Positions 37,011-45,471 of a stretch of DNA of 64,000 nucleotides are shown here, piece after piece. The stretch covers positions 778,501 through 842,500 of the forward strand of contig NZ_JARVTG010000002.1 of the NCBI RefSeq assembly GCF_029846635.1. Direction: 5' to 3'. Position numbers and translations under genes: made by a program. Numbering within the stretch: position 1 is the stretch's first letter; the number at the start of each line of letters is the position of its first letter. Source of the stretch: Pokkaliibacter sp. MBI-7. GTDB taxonomy: Bacteria; Pseudomonadota; Gammaproteobacteria; Pseudomonadales; Balneatricaceae. The notes beneath the pieces were generated by a model, which was not told the origin of the DNA, did not search any database, and saw only the letters and a list, made by a program, of their open reading frames with translations.

Positions 37011-37105
37011 AGGTGTTTTCAGGTGTTTTCAGGTGTTTTCAGGTGTTTTCAGGTGTTTTCAGGTGTTTTCAGGTGTTTTCAGGTGTTTTCAGGTGTTTTC
37101 AGGTG
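37011..37105. repeat. 10-bp tandem repeat, 9.5 copies
   Basis: AGGTGTTTTC is repeated nine times without error from 37011 to 37100, with a final AGGTG to 37105; the 10 bp before it (TTTTGTTTTC) are a decayed copy. It lies between the convergent ends of the LysR gene and dkgB. Open frames across it only read the repeat and are not genes. Confidence 0.97.
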
Positions 37106-37121
37106 GCAGCTCTGCATCTTG

Positions 37122-37155
37122 GCGCATCTTGCCGGGCGTTTCCGGCAGGATGCGC
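37122..37155. other. Long stem-loop between LysR and dkgB genes
   Basis: GCGCATC-T-TGCCGG (37122-37135) pairs with CCGGCA-G-GATGCGC (37142-37155), a 14-position stem with one T-G pair and a GCGTTT loop. It has no U-run on either strand and lies 46 bp from the dkgB stop. It may stabilise the 3' end of one of the convergent messages. The 36859-37200 gap otherwise holds only the tandem repeat. Confidence 0.6.
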
Positions 37156-37200
37156 TCACTGTTCACCTTTGAGCGAAGGTTTTTATCCGTGGGCGAAGCA

Positions 37201-38007
37201 TCAGTCATCCCATTCAGCAGCTAATCCTTCCGGGCTGACTTCACGGCCGTTGCGCTCAAGGCTGTCAATCAGGGCCATATCGCTATCACTCAACTGCAGC
37301 TGCGGTGCCAGCAGGTTCGATGCCAGGTGGCTGCGTTGGGTTGACGACGGGATAACCGCATAACCTTTTCGCAATGCCCATGCCAGTACCACCTGTGCCG
37401 GCGTGGCAGGGATACGTGCTGCGATGGCCTGAATCAGCGGATCCTGCAGTACCTTGCCATACGCCAGTGTCATATAGGACGTCACCGGAATCTGCTGCTC
37501 CTGCAGAAAGCTCACCAGCGTTGGATTCTGCAGGTAGGGGCTCAGCTCAATCTGATTGGCCGCGATATGCTCCCTGCCGACCGCGGCTATCGCCTCTCTG
37601 GTCAGTGCAACATTGAAGTTGGAGATCCCTATTTCCCGGGTCAGACCGGCCGCTTTGGCTTCTGCCAGCGCCTGCATGTACTCGGCGACAGCAACGCCAT
37701 TCCCCGGTGCAGGCCAGTGAATCAGGGTCAGGTCGACATAGTCACTGCGCAATTTGCGTAAACTGTCGTGCAAGCTGTCGATCAGCGTGTGCTTGCTGTA
37801 GTTGTCGACCCAGATTTTGGTCGTCAGGTAGATCTCCTCGCGAGCCACGCCACTTTCCGCAATCGCCTGCCCGACCTCTGCTTCATTCTGATAAATCTGT
37901 GCGGTATCCACTGCCCGATAGCCCAGCTCCAGCGCCGTGCGGACCGAATCGATGACCACCTGCCCCTGCAAGCGAAACGTCCCCAGACCAAATGAAGGAA
38001 CAGCCAT
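37201..38007 (-). CDS. dkgB: Aldo/keto reductase DkgB
   Basis: This 268-residue aldo-keto reductase barrel is close to E. coli DkgB throughout: PSFGLGTFRLQGQVVIDSV, ALELGYRAVDTAQIYQNE with the catalytic Asp/Tyr, LTTKIW with the catalytic Lys, LTLIHWPAP with the His, and the NADP-binding IPSSTQRSHLASNL. It reduces 2,5-diketogluconate-type or 2-oxoaldehyde substrates such as methylglyoxal. The ATG at 38007 has GAGG 7 nt upstream and gives the family start; the open frame extends upstream without support. It is divergent from the yafC-like LysR gene, the same neighbourhood as in E. coli. Confidence 0.9.
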   Translation of the reverse strand: MAVPSFGLGTFRLQGQVVIDSVRTALELGYRAVDTAQIYQNEAEVGQAIAESGVAREEIYLTTKIWVDNYSKHTLIDSLHDSLRKLRSDYVDLTLIHWPAPGNGVAVAEYMQALAEAKAAGLTREIGISNFNVALTREAIAAVGREHIAANQIELSPYLQNPTLVSFLQEQQIPVTSYMTLAYGKVLQDPLIQAIAARIPATPAQVVLAWALRKGYAVIPSSTQRSHLASNLLAPQLQLSDSDMALIDSLERNGREVSPEGLAAEWDD

Positions 38008-38129
38008 GACACACCTCTTTTCTCGTGACTTGTCGGATTTGCACCCGTTGTGATTGATCTCAGTGTGCCGCTTCATTACCTTTGCAAAAACACGCCTCTC
38101 AACGAAACACTTTTGCGTATCAGTCAAAA

Positions 38130-39032
38130 ATGAAAGCCACTCTGGATGAAATGCAGGCCTTCCAGGCCGTCGTGGACTGCGGCTCCATCAGCGCTGCAGC
38201 GGAACAGCTTGGTCAGACGGTCTCGGCGACCAGCCGGTCACTAGCACGGCTAGAAGAAAAGCTGAATACGTCACTGCTGAATCGCACAACACGACGACTC
38301 AAACTTACGGAGGAAGGCCAGCTTTATCTGGAGCGGGTGCGTGACATTCTGACGTCTGTTGAGGAAAGCGAAGAATTGCTGGCGTTACGGCGTGATCAGC
38401 CCGCTGGTCTGCTGCGGGTAGATGCCGCGTCCCCCTTTATGCTGCATGTGATTGCTCCCCGGGTGGCGGAGTATCAGCAGCAGTTCCCGGAGGTGCAGCT
38501 GGAGCTGAACTCCAACGAAGGCATTATCGATTTACTCGAACGGCGTACCGATATCGCTATACGTATTGGTCGCCTGAAAGACTCCACCCTGCGGGCTATG
38601 CCTATTGCCACCAGCCAGATGAGGGTCGTGGCGAGCCCCGACTATCTGGCACAGCGCGGTACTCCCCTCACTGTCGCCGAGCTGGCTTCACATCGCCTGC
38701 TCGGCTTTACCCAGCCGGAATTACTGAATGAATGGCCACTCCTTGCGGAAGATGGTCAGTTGCTGCACATCCAGCCACAAGTCAAAGCCTCCAGCGGTGA
38801 GACATTAAGGCAAATGGCACTGAATGACGGAGGCATTGCCTGCCTGTCCGACTTTATGACACGAGCAGACCGGCAATCCGGCCGTCTGGTACAGCTCTTC
38901 CCTGAACTCACGCTGGTGTCACGGCAAAGCATCAATGCCGTTTACTACCGCAACACCACTGTTTCTGCCCGGATCAAGTCTTTCGTTGACTTTCTGGCGA
39001 AAACCATCGGGCCACAGGGCTTCGACGATTAG
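38130..39032 (+). CDS. LysR-family regulator, YafC-like
   Basis: The protein has 300 residues starting MKATLDEMQAFQAVVDCGSIS. The helix-turn-helix is AAAEQLGQTVSATSRSLARLEEKL and the effector domain starts LLRVDAASPFMLHVIAPRV. It is divergent from dkgB with 122 bp between, as yafC is from dkgB in E. coli; the assignment rests on this position plus general similarity. Confidence 0.88.
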   Translation: MKATLDEMQAFQAVVDCGSISAAAEQLGQTVSATSRSLARLEEKLNTSLLNRTTRRLKLTEEGQLYLERVRDILTSVEESEELLALRRDQPAGLLRVDAASPFMLHVIAPRVAEYQQQFPEVQLELNSNEGIIDLLERRTDIAIRIGRLKDSTLRAMPIATSQMRVVASPDYLAQRGTPLTVAELASHRLLGFTQPELLNEWPLLAEDGQLLHIQPQVKASSGETLRQMALNDGGIACLSDFMTRADRQSGRLVQLFPELTLVSRQSINAVYYRNTTVSARIKSFVDFLAKTIGPQGFDD

Positions 39033-39059
39033 GCATCTCAGCCGATGCGCGCAGTACCA

Positions 39060-39986
39060 TTACTGCTGACGAAACACCACGCCCTGCTTGCGGCGCTCAT
39101 CCACATGCAGCTCAAACACATCCGGACGGGCATAGTGGCCCGTAACATCGAAGTCATAGCGGGCACGGATCAGGTCGGCCGTATCAATCTCGGCGGTCAG
39201 TAACCCGGTCTGATCCGTCAGTGGGCCAGCCAGCACATCGCCAAGAGGCCCGATAATTACGCTGCCTCCGCGTATCAGCGGTCGTTGGGCATCCCAGCCA
39301 GCGACCTCTATGCCCAGCTGTACAGGTGATGGCTGCACCTGACAGGCACTGATCACAAAGCAGCGCCCTTCATGGGCAATATGACGCATGGAGCATTGCC
39401 AGATATCACGCTCATCCACGGTGGGGGCGCACCATATTTCCACGCCCTTGGCATACATGGCCGTACGCAGCAGCGGCATATGGTTTTCCCAGCAGATAGC
39501 ACCGCCTACCCGACCGGCCGGCGTGCTGACGACCGGTAGGGTCGAGCCATCGCCCTGCCCCCAGATCAGCCGCTCAGTGCCGGTGGGCATCAGTTTGCGA
39601 TGTTTGGCCACCAGCCCTTTTTCGGCATCAAAATACAGCGCCGTGCAGTACAGGGTATTTCCGCTACGCTCGATGACACCGATAACCAGACTGGCGCCGG
39701 TACGGTGCGCCAGCTCTGCCAGTGCGGCTGTTTCCTCGCCCGGCACATCAATGGCATTAGCATAATATCGGGCGAACGCTTCGCGCCCTTCAGGCAGGCG
39801 ATATCCCAGCCGCGTGCCGAATATCTCGCCTTTCGGGTAGCCACCCAGCAACGCCTCTGGCATCACCACCAGCTGCGCGCCACTGTCACGGATTGCCTGT
39901 TCATAGGACAGTATCCGCTCCAGCGTCGCGGCTTTGCCTTCGGACAAAGAGCCTAACTGCAAAGCGGCCACTACAGATCGAGTCAT
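39060..39986 (-). CDS. Nitrilase (carbon-nitrogen hydrolase family)
   Basis: This 308-residue protein has the catalytic triad of nitrilases: Glu in MPEALLGGYPKG, Lys in KHRKLMPTGTER, and Cys in GGAICWENHMPLLR. The ICWENxMPL context and RLIWGQGDG are those of true nitrilases that convert aliphatic or arylacetonitriles to the acid and ammonia, rather than amidases. It is divergent from the LysR gene at 40121 with 134 bp between, a likely regulatory pair. GAGG precedes the ATG by 6 nt. The nitrile it uses is unknown. Confidence 0.9.
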   Translation of the reverse strand: MTRSVVAALQLGSLSEGKAATLERILSYEQAIRDSGAQLVVMPEALLGGYPKGEIFGTRLGYRLPEGREAFARYYANAIDVPGEETAALAELAHRTGASLVIGVIERSGNTLYCTALYFDAEKGLVAKHRKLMPTGTERLIWGQGDGSTLPVVSTPAGRVGGAICWENHMPLLRTAMYAKGVEIWCAPTVDERDIWQCSMRHIAHEGRCFVISACQVQPSPVQLGIEVAGWDAQRPLIRGGSVIIGPLGDVLAGPLTDQTGLLTAEIDTADLIRARYDFDVTGHYARPDVFELHVDERRKQGVVFRQQ

Positions 39987-40120
39987 GATGCACCTCAGTA
40001 TATAGCTGACAGAAAGCCTGCCCTGAACACCCGTTCCGGCAACGGCAGTGGTTCGTATTGGTTCAAACGATGTTATAAAAAGTCGTGTTGGCGAATAAGC
40101 CCAATAGGTTGCTATCGACT

Positions 40121-41053
40121 ATGAATGAAATTGATATCGCAGGTGCGGATCTCAATCTGCTGAAAGTCTTTGAGGCGCTGTTTGAAGAAGGCAGCGCCAG
40201 TCGCGCGGCACTCCGGTTAAATCTGACCCAGTCGGCGGTCAGTGCAGCGCTGGGGCGGCTGCATGAACTCTATGGCGAGCAGTTATTTCGTCGTACCGGT
40301 CACGGCCTTGCGCCCACCTTGCTGGCCAATCAACTCAAACCGGTGATCAGTGAGGCACTGGCGCAGGTCAGGCACAGCCTGTCGATGGCCGCTCCGGCTT
40401 CGCTGGCCTATAGCGGGCGCTCAGTCACTATCGGCATGTCGGATGACTTTGAAATAGCACTGGGAGCCAGACTGATTGCGCGGGTTGCACAACGTGCCCC
40501 CCAGCTGCGGCTGATCTTTCGCCAGACCCACAGCCAGATTGTGGCGGATGCCCTGCTTGGTCGCAGTATGGATCTGGCAATCACAGCGGGCGGGGTAGCC
40601 AGTCGCCTGCTGAGCCGTGACCTGCTGGGCGAAGGTCAATACGCCTGTGTCGTCGATGGCAGCCACCATCCAGCAGAGCAAACCTTCGATCTGCACTGGT
40701 TTGTCCGCCATGACCATCTGCTGATCTCTGCCGGTGGCTTTATCGGCATAGTTGATGAAGCGCTGGCGGAGCGAGGGCTGAAGCGACGAGTCGGCGCGGC
40801 TACTACGCACTTCGCCGCACTGCCTTATTTGCTGGCAGGCTCCACCGCCATTGCCACCTTACCGCTCCATGCCGCTCAGGCCATTACCGCCATCAGCCAT
40901 GGTTTGCGACTGGTCGCCTGCCCCTTTCCCTTACGGCGCTATCCGGTAGAGCTGGCATGGCGCAACAGTGCTTCTCCCGACAATGCTGTGCTTATCGTCA
41001 GGGAGGCCATTCGTGAGCTGGTGAGTGCGGAAAGATACTTCGTGATGGATTAG
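40121..41053 (+). CDS. LysR-family transcriptional regulator (divergent from nitrilase)
   Basis: The protein has 310 residues starting MNEIDIAGADLNLLKVFEALFEEGSASRAALRLNLTQSAVSAALGRL, the helix-turn-helix layout of the NodD/LeuO-like subgroup. The effector domain follows (VTIGMSDDFEIALGARLI). The ATG at 40121 fits the family start; upstream codons in frame lack support. It probably regulates the nitrilase gene. Confidence 0.88.
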   Translation: MNEIDIAGADLNLLKVFEALFEEGSASRAALRLNLTQSAVSAALGRLHELYGEQLFRRTGHGLAPTLLANQLKPVISEALAQVRHSLSMAAPASLAYSGRSVTIGMSDDFEIALGARLIARVAQRAPQLRLIFRQTHSQIVADALLGRSMDLAITAGGVASRLLSRDLLGEGQYACVVDGSHHPAEQTFDLHWFVRHDHLLISAGGFIGIVDEALAERGLKRRVGAATTHFAALPYLLAGSTAIATLPLHAAQAITAISHGLRLVACPFPLRRYPVELAWRNSASPDNAVLIVREAIRELVSAERYFVMD

Positions 41054-41203
41054 CCGCCAGCGCACTGTGCACGTTTGCGACTCATTGAAGCGCACTACTG
41101 CACTGCAAAAGATCAGCGAATTCTCGTTACTGCCACAGACAGGTTCGCATACCGCTTTCATAACTCATTGATAGCGCATGTCTTTTCTCAATCAGAAACA
41201 TTT

Positions 41204-41219
41204 TGGCACAGGCTGTGCT
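41204..41219 (+). promoter_or_regulatory. Sigma-54 (-24/-12) promoter of the transporter/kinase operon
   Basis: TGGCACAGGCTGTGCT has GG and GC separated by exactly 10 bp and matches the TGGCACG-N4-TTGCW consensus at nearly every conserved position. Transcription would begin near 41230, just before the hairpin leader. It points to nitrogen (NtrC-type) control; I did not find a convincing pair of NtrC sites upstream. Confidence 0.65.
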
Positions 41220-41235
41220 TAGAGAAGGTATTCTC

Positions 41236-41320
41236 CGAGGCTCCCAATCACACGCTTCGCAGACTGGACAATAGCGTCCACGCTCTCCTGAAACAGGTAT
41301 GAGCGTGGACGCTTTTTTTT
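41236..41320 (+). promoter_or_regulatory. Transcription attenuator leader with mutually exclusive hairpins
   Basis: First hairpin: CGAGGC (41236-41241) with GCTTCG (41254-41259). Second: TGGAC-AATAGC-GTCCA (41265-41280), a five-bp stem with a six-nt loop. Terminator: AGCGTCCACGCTC (41273-41285) pairs with GAGCGTGGACGCT (41301-41313) over 13 perfect bp, then eight T. The second hairpin uses bases of the terminator's 5' arm, so the two exclude each other. This is the layout of antitermination leaders read by ANTAR proteins such as NasR/NasT in nitrate assimilation operons. The terminator could also simply end the LysR transcript. Confidence 0.65.
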
Positions 41321-41437
41321 GCTCTGCAAAAGCCAGGACGTCGGAGACACCCCGTTAGACGCACCACCCAACAAGGCGTTTCAGCAGTAGTCGGTGATGT
41401 ACGCCTTTTTCAACGATGTTCCATTGAGGATTGCGAG

Positions 41438-42250
41438 ATGTCTTACATTATTCCGTCTGAGTTTGTGACCAAAATGGTCGATGCCGGTGAGTCCAAGATT
41501 TACATGGCCACCCGCGATACCCTGATTCGTGGCTTTATGGCCGGTGCCATTCTGGCACTGGCGGCGGTCTTTGCCGTGACCATCGCGGTGCAGACTGGCG
41601 TGCCGCTGCTGGGTGCCGTGCTCTTCCCTGTCGGCTTCTGCATGCTCTATCTGATGGGTTTCGATCTGCTGACAGGTGTCTTCATGCTGACCCCGCTGGC
41701 ATGGCTGGACCGTCGCCCCGGCGTCACCATCAGCGGCATTCTGCGTAACTGGGGTCTGGTGTTTATCGGTAACTTCGCAGGGGCACTGACCGTCGCCTTT
41801 ATCATGGCGTTCGTCTTCACCATGGGCTTCAACACCGACCCGGGCGCGGTTGGGACCAAGATCGCCGGTATCGGTGAAGCGCGTACCCTCGGTTATGCCA
41901 AGTATGGTTTTGATGGCTGGCTGACCATTTTTGTGCGCGGCATGCTGTGTAACTGGATGGTCTCCATGGGTGTGGTCGGTGCGATGATTTCCACCAACGT
42001 CAGCGGCAAGGTGCTGGCCATGTGGATGCCCATCATGCTGTTCTTCTTCATGGGTTTTGAACACTCGGTGGTGAACATGTTCCTGTTCCCCTCAGCGATG
42101 ATGATGGGCGGTGCCTTCTCGGTGATGGATTACTTCATCTGGAATGAAATCCCCACTGCACTGGGCAATCTGGTGGGTGGTCTGGCCTTCACAGGTTTGA
42201 CCCTCTATAGCACCCACGTACGCACCGCACCTAAGCGCACTCTTTCCTGA
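41438..42250 (+). CDS. Formate/nitrite transporter (FNT) family protein
   Basis: This 270-residue protein has six membrane helices of the FocA/NirC pentameric channel family. Features include an N-terminal amphipathic helix (PSEFVTKMVDAGESKIYM), FDLLTGVFML where the family has the first half-helix, RGMLCNWMVSMGVVGAM around the second, and GFEHSVVNMFLFPSAM, which carries the conserved central histidine. It transports formate, nitrite or a related small anion. The sigma-54 promoter, attenuator leader and following kinase gene favour nitrite in nitrogen assimilation. GAGGA precedes the ATG by about 8 nt. Confidence 0.88.
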   Translation: MSYIIPSEFVTKMVDAGESKIYMATRDTLIRGFMAGAILALAAVFAVTIAVQTGVPLLGAVLFPVGFCMLYLMGFDLLTGVFMLTPLAWLDRRPGVTISGILRNWGLVFIGNFAGALTVAFIMAFVFTMGFNTDPGAVGTKIAGIGEARTLGYAKYGFDGWLTIFVRGMLCNWMVSMGVVGAMISTNVSGKVLAMWMPIMLFFFMGFEHSVVNMFLFPSAMMMGGAFSVMDYFIWNEIPTALGNLVGGLAFTGLTLYSTHVRTAPKRTLS

Positions 42251-42305
42251 TACCTTCGCCCCGGTCTTGCCGGGGCAGTCTTCCTCCCGACAAACGTTTG
42301 ATGCA

Positions 42306-44030
42306 ATGAACCAACAGCTGACGCTTCGATTCGGACAGTATTCCTCTGCAGGGCGCAAGGCGAGCAATCAGGACTTTCACGGCGCGCTGGTGCCGCTGCA
42401 GCCACAACTGACAAGTAAAGGCGCTGCCTTTGCCATTGCCGATGGCATCAGCAGCAGTGAAGTCAGCCATATCGCCAGTCAGTCTGCGGTGGCCGGTTTT
42501 CTGCAGGATTACTTCTGTACCAGTGAAACCTGGTCAGTCAAACAGTCTGCCCAGCGTGTCATCAGCGCTATCAACTCCTGGCTGCATGCGCAAAGTCGTC
42601 AGGGCCAGTTCCGCTATGCCATTGACCGGGGTTATGTCTGTACGTTCAGCACACTGATCATCAAGGCCGCCAGTGCGCATCTGTTCCATATTGGTGATGG
42701 CCGCATTCATCGACTGTCAGGAAGCCATCTGGAGCAACTGACCCAAGATCACCGCATGCACGTCTCCGCTGAACAGCACTACCTCAGCCGGGCACTGGGC
42801 ATTCATGATCATGTCGAAATTGATTACCAGTGCCTGCCAGTGGAAGCCGGTGATGTGTTTGTACTCACGACCGACGGTATTCATGAGTTCATCGATGAGT
42901 CAGTGATGGCGCGCTGTATTGAGGATTGCCAGGATGACCTGGCGCTGGCCGCCAGAGCCATTACTGAAATTGCCCTCAATCACGGCAGTGATGACAACCT
43001 GACGATCCAGATCGTACGGGTCGAGCAGTTGCCAGAACCCTCCGCCACCGAACTGTACCAGCGCCTCAATCAGTTACCCTTTCCTCCTGAGCTGCGCCTG
43101 CGTGCCGAATTCGATGGTTTCACCATTCAGCGTGAGCTACATCACTCCAGCCGCAGCCACCTGTATCTGGCCATCGATAATGCCTCGGGGGACCGGGTGG
43201 TGATCAAGACACCCTCCCATGATCTGCGCCACGATGAAGCCTATATCGAGCGCCTGCTGATGGAGGAGTGGATCGCCAGACGCATCAATAATCCCCATGT
43301 GTTGCGAGCCTGGCCGATGGAGCGCCCGAGACATTTCCTCTATCTCACCAGTGAATATCTGCCGGGGCAGACGCTGGAGCAGTGGATGCGCGACCACCCT
43401 GTGGCGGATCTGACCGCCGTGCGCTCCATCGTCGGGCAGATTGCCAGAGGATTGCGAGCCTTCCACCGGCTGGAAATGCTGCATCAGGATCTGCGCCCAG
43501 CCAATGTGATGATCGACGAACACGGCACTGTCACACTGATCGACTTCGGCTCGACCCGGGTGGCAGGTGTGGCAGAGCTCAGTGACCGCACACAGGCTGA
43601 ACCGATCCTCGGTACCCTGCCCTACACGGCGCCGGAATATTTCATCGGGGATCCGGTTGGCGAGCAGGCCGATCTGTTTTCACTGGCCGTGATGACTTAC
43701 CAGATGCTCGCCGGCCATTTGCCCTATGGCACTCAGGTGGCGACAGCCCGCAGCCGCGCTGCTCAGGCCCGGTTACACTACGATTCCGTATTATCTCATC
43801 GGCGGGATATTCCACTGTGGGTGGATGAGGCGCTGAGAAAAGCCCTGCAACCACAACCGTCACGGCGCTATGACGCCATCTCAGAGTTTGTTCACGATCT
43901 CAATCAGCCGAATCCACGCTTTATCGCCCAGCATCGCCCGCCACTGCTGGAGCGCAACCCGCTGCTGTTCTGGCAGGGGCTCAGTTTCCTGCTGGCTCTG
44001 CTGTTGATCTGGCAGCTTGTAAAGCACTGA
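42306..44030 (+). CDS. PP2C phosphatase-Ser/Thr protein kinase fusion
   Basis: The protein has about 574 residues. Residues ~10-235 form a PP2C-type phosphatase: GRKASNQDFHGA, FAIADGISSSEVSH, LFHIGDGRIHRL, VFVLTTDGIHEFI and GSDDNLTIQIV carry its metal-binding aspartates. Residues ~260-540 form a Hanks-type kinase: VVIKT lysine, HQDLRPANVMID catalytic loop, and LIDFGS. A single C-terminal membrane helix (LFWQGLSFLLALLLIWQLV) follows. Both activities are thus joined in one inner-membrane-anchored protein. Similar fusions occur in nitrate/nitrite assimilation clusters of proteobacteria beside the transporter. I chose the ATG at 42306; a TTG at 42267 is less likely. Confidence 0.9.
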   Translation: MNQQLTLRFGQYSSAGRKASNQDFHGALVPLQPQLTSKGAAFAIADGISSSEVSHIASQSAVAGFLQDYFCTSETWSVKQSAQRVISAINSWLHAQSRQGQFRYAIDRGYVCTFSTLIIKAASAHLFHIGDGRIHRLSGSHLEQLTQDHRMHVSAEQHYLSRALGIHDHVEIDYQCLPVEAGDVFVLTTDGIHEFIDESVMARCIEDCQDDLALAARAITEIALNHGSDDNLTIQIVRVEQLPEPSATELYQRLNQLPFPPELRLRAEFDGFTIQRELHHSSRSHLYLAIDNASGDRVVIKTPSHDLRHDEAYIERLLMEEWIARRINNPHVLRAWPMERPRHFLYLTSEYLPGQTLEQWMRDHPVADLTAVRSIVGQIARGLRAFHRLEMLHQDLRPANVMIDEHGTVTLIDFGSTRVAGVAELSDRTQAEPILGTLPYTAPEYFIGDPVGEQADLFSLAVMTYQMLAGHLPYGTQVATARSRAAQARLHYDSVLSHRRDIPLWVDEALRKALQPQPSRRYDAISEFVHDLNQPNPRFIAQHRPPLLERNPLLFWQGLSFLLALLLIWQLVKH

Positions 44031-44038
44031 CCGTATCT

Positions 44039-44455
44039 TCACTGAGAGGGCATCGACCCCTGCTGCAGCTCGCGCAATACCTGCACGGCCTCGTCACCGC
44101 GCCCGGCAGGTACAAAGATATGATCGTGACAGGCACCTGCCACCACATTACAGCTTAGTTGCGCCCTGCCCAGCGCACTGGCAAATGCCGCCGTCAGACC
44201 CACGGCGGCAAGGTCTGAATGCACATGCAAGGTGATCCACTGGCAGCGAAACAACACCGGCCAGCACCGTTCAACAGCGGTGGCTTCCGGTACGATCAGT
44301 GTCAGCCCCTCCGCTTCCTTCATGCTACCCACATAGTCCAGCCCGCGCAGATCGGTGTCGCTAGCGACCATCACGTAGGCATAAATGCCGTCATTCAGTA
44401 CAGGTGACATGCTGGCCAGCAGCTGCTGCAAATCAGAGACCGGGGTGAACGCCAT
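44039..44455 (-). CDS. ACT-domain protein (ACT_3/ACT_7 type)
   Basis: This 138-residue protein is built of two small ACT-like domains. The first has NDGIYAYVMVASDTDLRGLDYVGSMKEAEGLTLIVPE. The second is ITLHVHSDLAAVGLTAAFASALGRAQLSCNVVAGACHDHIFVPAGRGDEAV. The latter is the highly conserved part of this small family, thought to bind amino acids or similar ligands; no role is known. It converges with the phosphatase-kinase gene, 8 bp apart. Confidence 0.8.
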   Translation of the reverse strand: MAFTPVSDLQQLLASMSPVLNDGIYAYVMVASDTDLRGLDYVGSMKEAEGLTLIVPEATAVERCWPVLFRCQWITLHVHSDLAAVGLTAAFASALGRAQLSCNVVAGACHDHIFVPAGRGDEAVQVLRELQQGSMPSQ

Positions 44456-44685
44456 CGGTACTCGCTCCGTAGTCAGGTTTTGTATTGCTGCGGGTTATCT
44501 TACGGGCTCCGCGGGCAGGCGCTGGCAAAACTGCTAATGAGCAATTAGGCAGCCTGTTACGACTGTTTACCAATCACCTCGGTTTGCACCGGGCCGTTGA
44601 GATTTCATCCTGAGTGGCCTATGAATATCGAAGCCAGAAACGCACTGGCTGCACCGTTTCTCTCGCTTGATGAGGACAGAAGACA

Positions 44686-45288
44686 ATGGCATCCATGACC
44701 GACAACCGCTCGCCGCTCAAGACCGCTGCAATCGTGTTGGCTGCCGGGAAAGGCACGCGCTACAAACATGAAGGCAAAACACTGGCGAACAAGTTACTGG
44801 TGCCCTGTACAGGGCTGAATGGCAAACGCAGGTCGGTACTGGAGCATACGTTGAGCAGTTTCGCTGGCAAAGTTGATCAGCTGATTGTCGTCACGCGACC
44901 GGAGTACCCGGATGTGCTGTCTCTGGCGGCCAACTATCACGCCACCGTTATCAGTCTGCCCTCGAGCGGTATGGGCGACAGCATCAGCGCTGCCGTCCCT
45001 GCGGTAGCAGACGCCGCCGTTGTCATGGTGGCACTGGGTGATATGCCCTATATCAAAGACAGCACGCTGGAGGCCATTCTGGCTCACGCCAGCGAAGAGG
45101 CCATCGTCACTCCCTTATATGAGGGGCAGCGTGGCCATCCGGTCTGCTTTGGCAGGCGCTATCTGCCGATGCTGGCCGAGCTGCATGGTGATGTCGGTGC
45201 CCGGCACCTGCTGCAGGATTTTGACGTAACCGATGTAGTCGTTGATGACCCCGGCGTCCTGCACGATATTGATGTGCCTGAGAAATAG
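44686..45288 (+). CDS. MobA/MocA-like nucleotidyltransferase
   Basis: This 200-residue protein has the N-terminal nucleotide-binding signature IVLAAGKGTRY followed by a lysine-bearing segment (ANKLLVPCTGLNG), VVMVALGDMPYIKDSTLEAI with the metal-binding aspartate, and GHPVCFGRRYL. These are the elements of NTP transferases such as MocA (molybdopterin cytidylyltransferase) and MobA-like enzymes. The H-P-V-x-F segment matches the MocA group. A role in a molybdenum enzyme cofactor is plausible but not proven. GAGG precedes the ATG. Confidence 0.8.
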   Translation: MASMTDNRSPLKTAAIVLAAGKGTRYKHEGKTLANKLLVPCTGLNGKRRSVLEHTLSSFAGKVDQLIVVTRPEYPDVLSLAANYHATVISLPSSGMGDSISAAVPAVADAAVVMVALGDMPYIKDSTLEAILAHASEEAIVTPLYEGQRGHPVCFGRRYLPMLAELHGDVGARHLLQDFDVTDVVVDDPGVLHDIDVPEK

Positions 45289-45471
45289 CCTTCTTCTTGC
45301 AAGCGCTCTGCTGCAGATGACCACAGGCCTGATCCCGTTTCGGGACGTCGCAGCAGAGCATCACTGACGAGAGTTATTCTTCACTCAGCCTGATTGCACG
45401 AGCACCACCTCCTGCTCCTCACTCCGCCCACACTGTCAATGCGTGCTCCGTGGGCGCGGTAACCCGGAGCG

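Larger units (their letters stand above)
41054..41437 (+). other. 384-bp region: sigma-54 promoter and structured leader of the transporter/kinase operon
   Basis: After the LysR stop, the stretch holds no gene. It contains, in order, a -24/-12 promoter, a small GAGAA-GGTA-TTCTC dyad at 41222-41235, a hairpin leader ending in an intrinsic terminator, and 117 bp of untranslated sequence to the transporter start. Parts are listed separately. Confidence 0.7.

Noticed and set aside
36997..37110. The AGGTGTTTTC array as a CRISPR
   Set aside because: The unit is 10 bp with no spacers; CRISPR repeats are 24-40 bp with unique spacers.
36897..37363. Open frames of 73-116 codons across the 10-bp tandem repeat
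   Set aside because: They read only the repeat (a V-F-R-C-F-Q-x pattern in several frames) and flanking sequence; no ribosome-binding site or domain.
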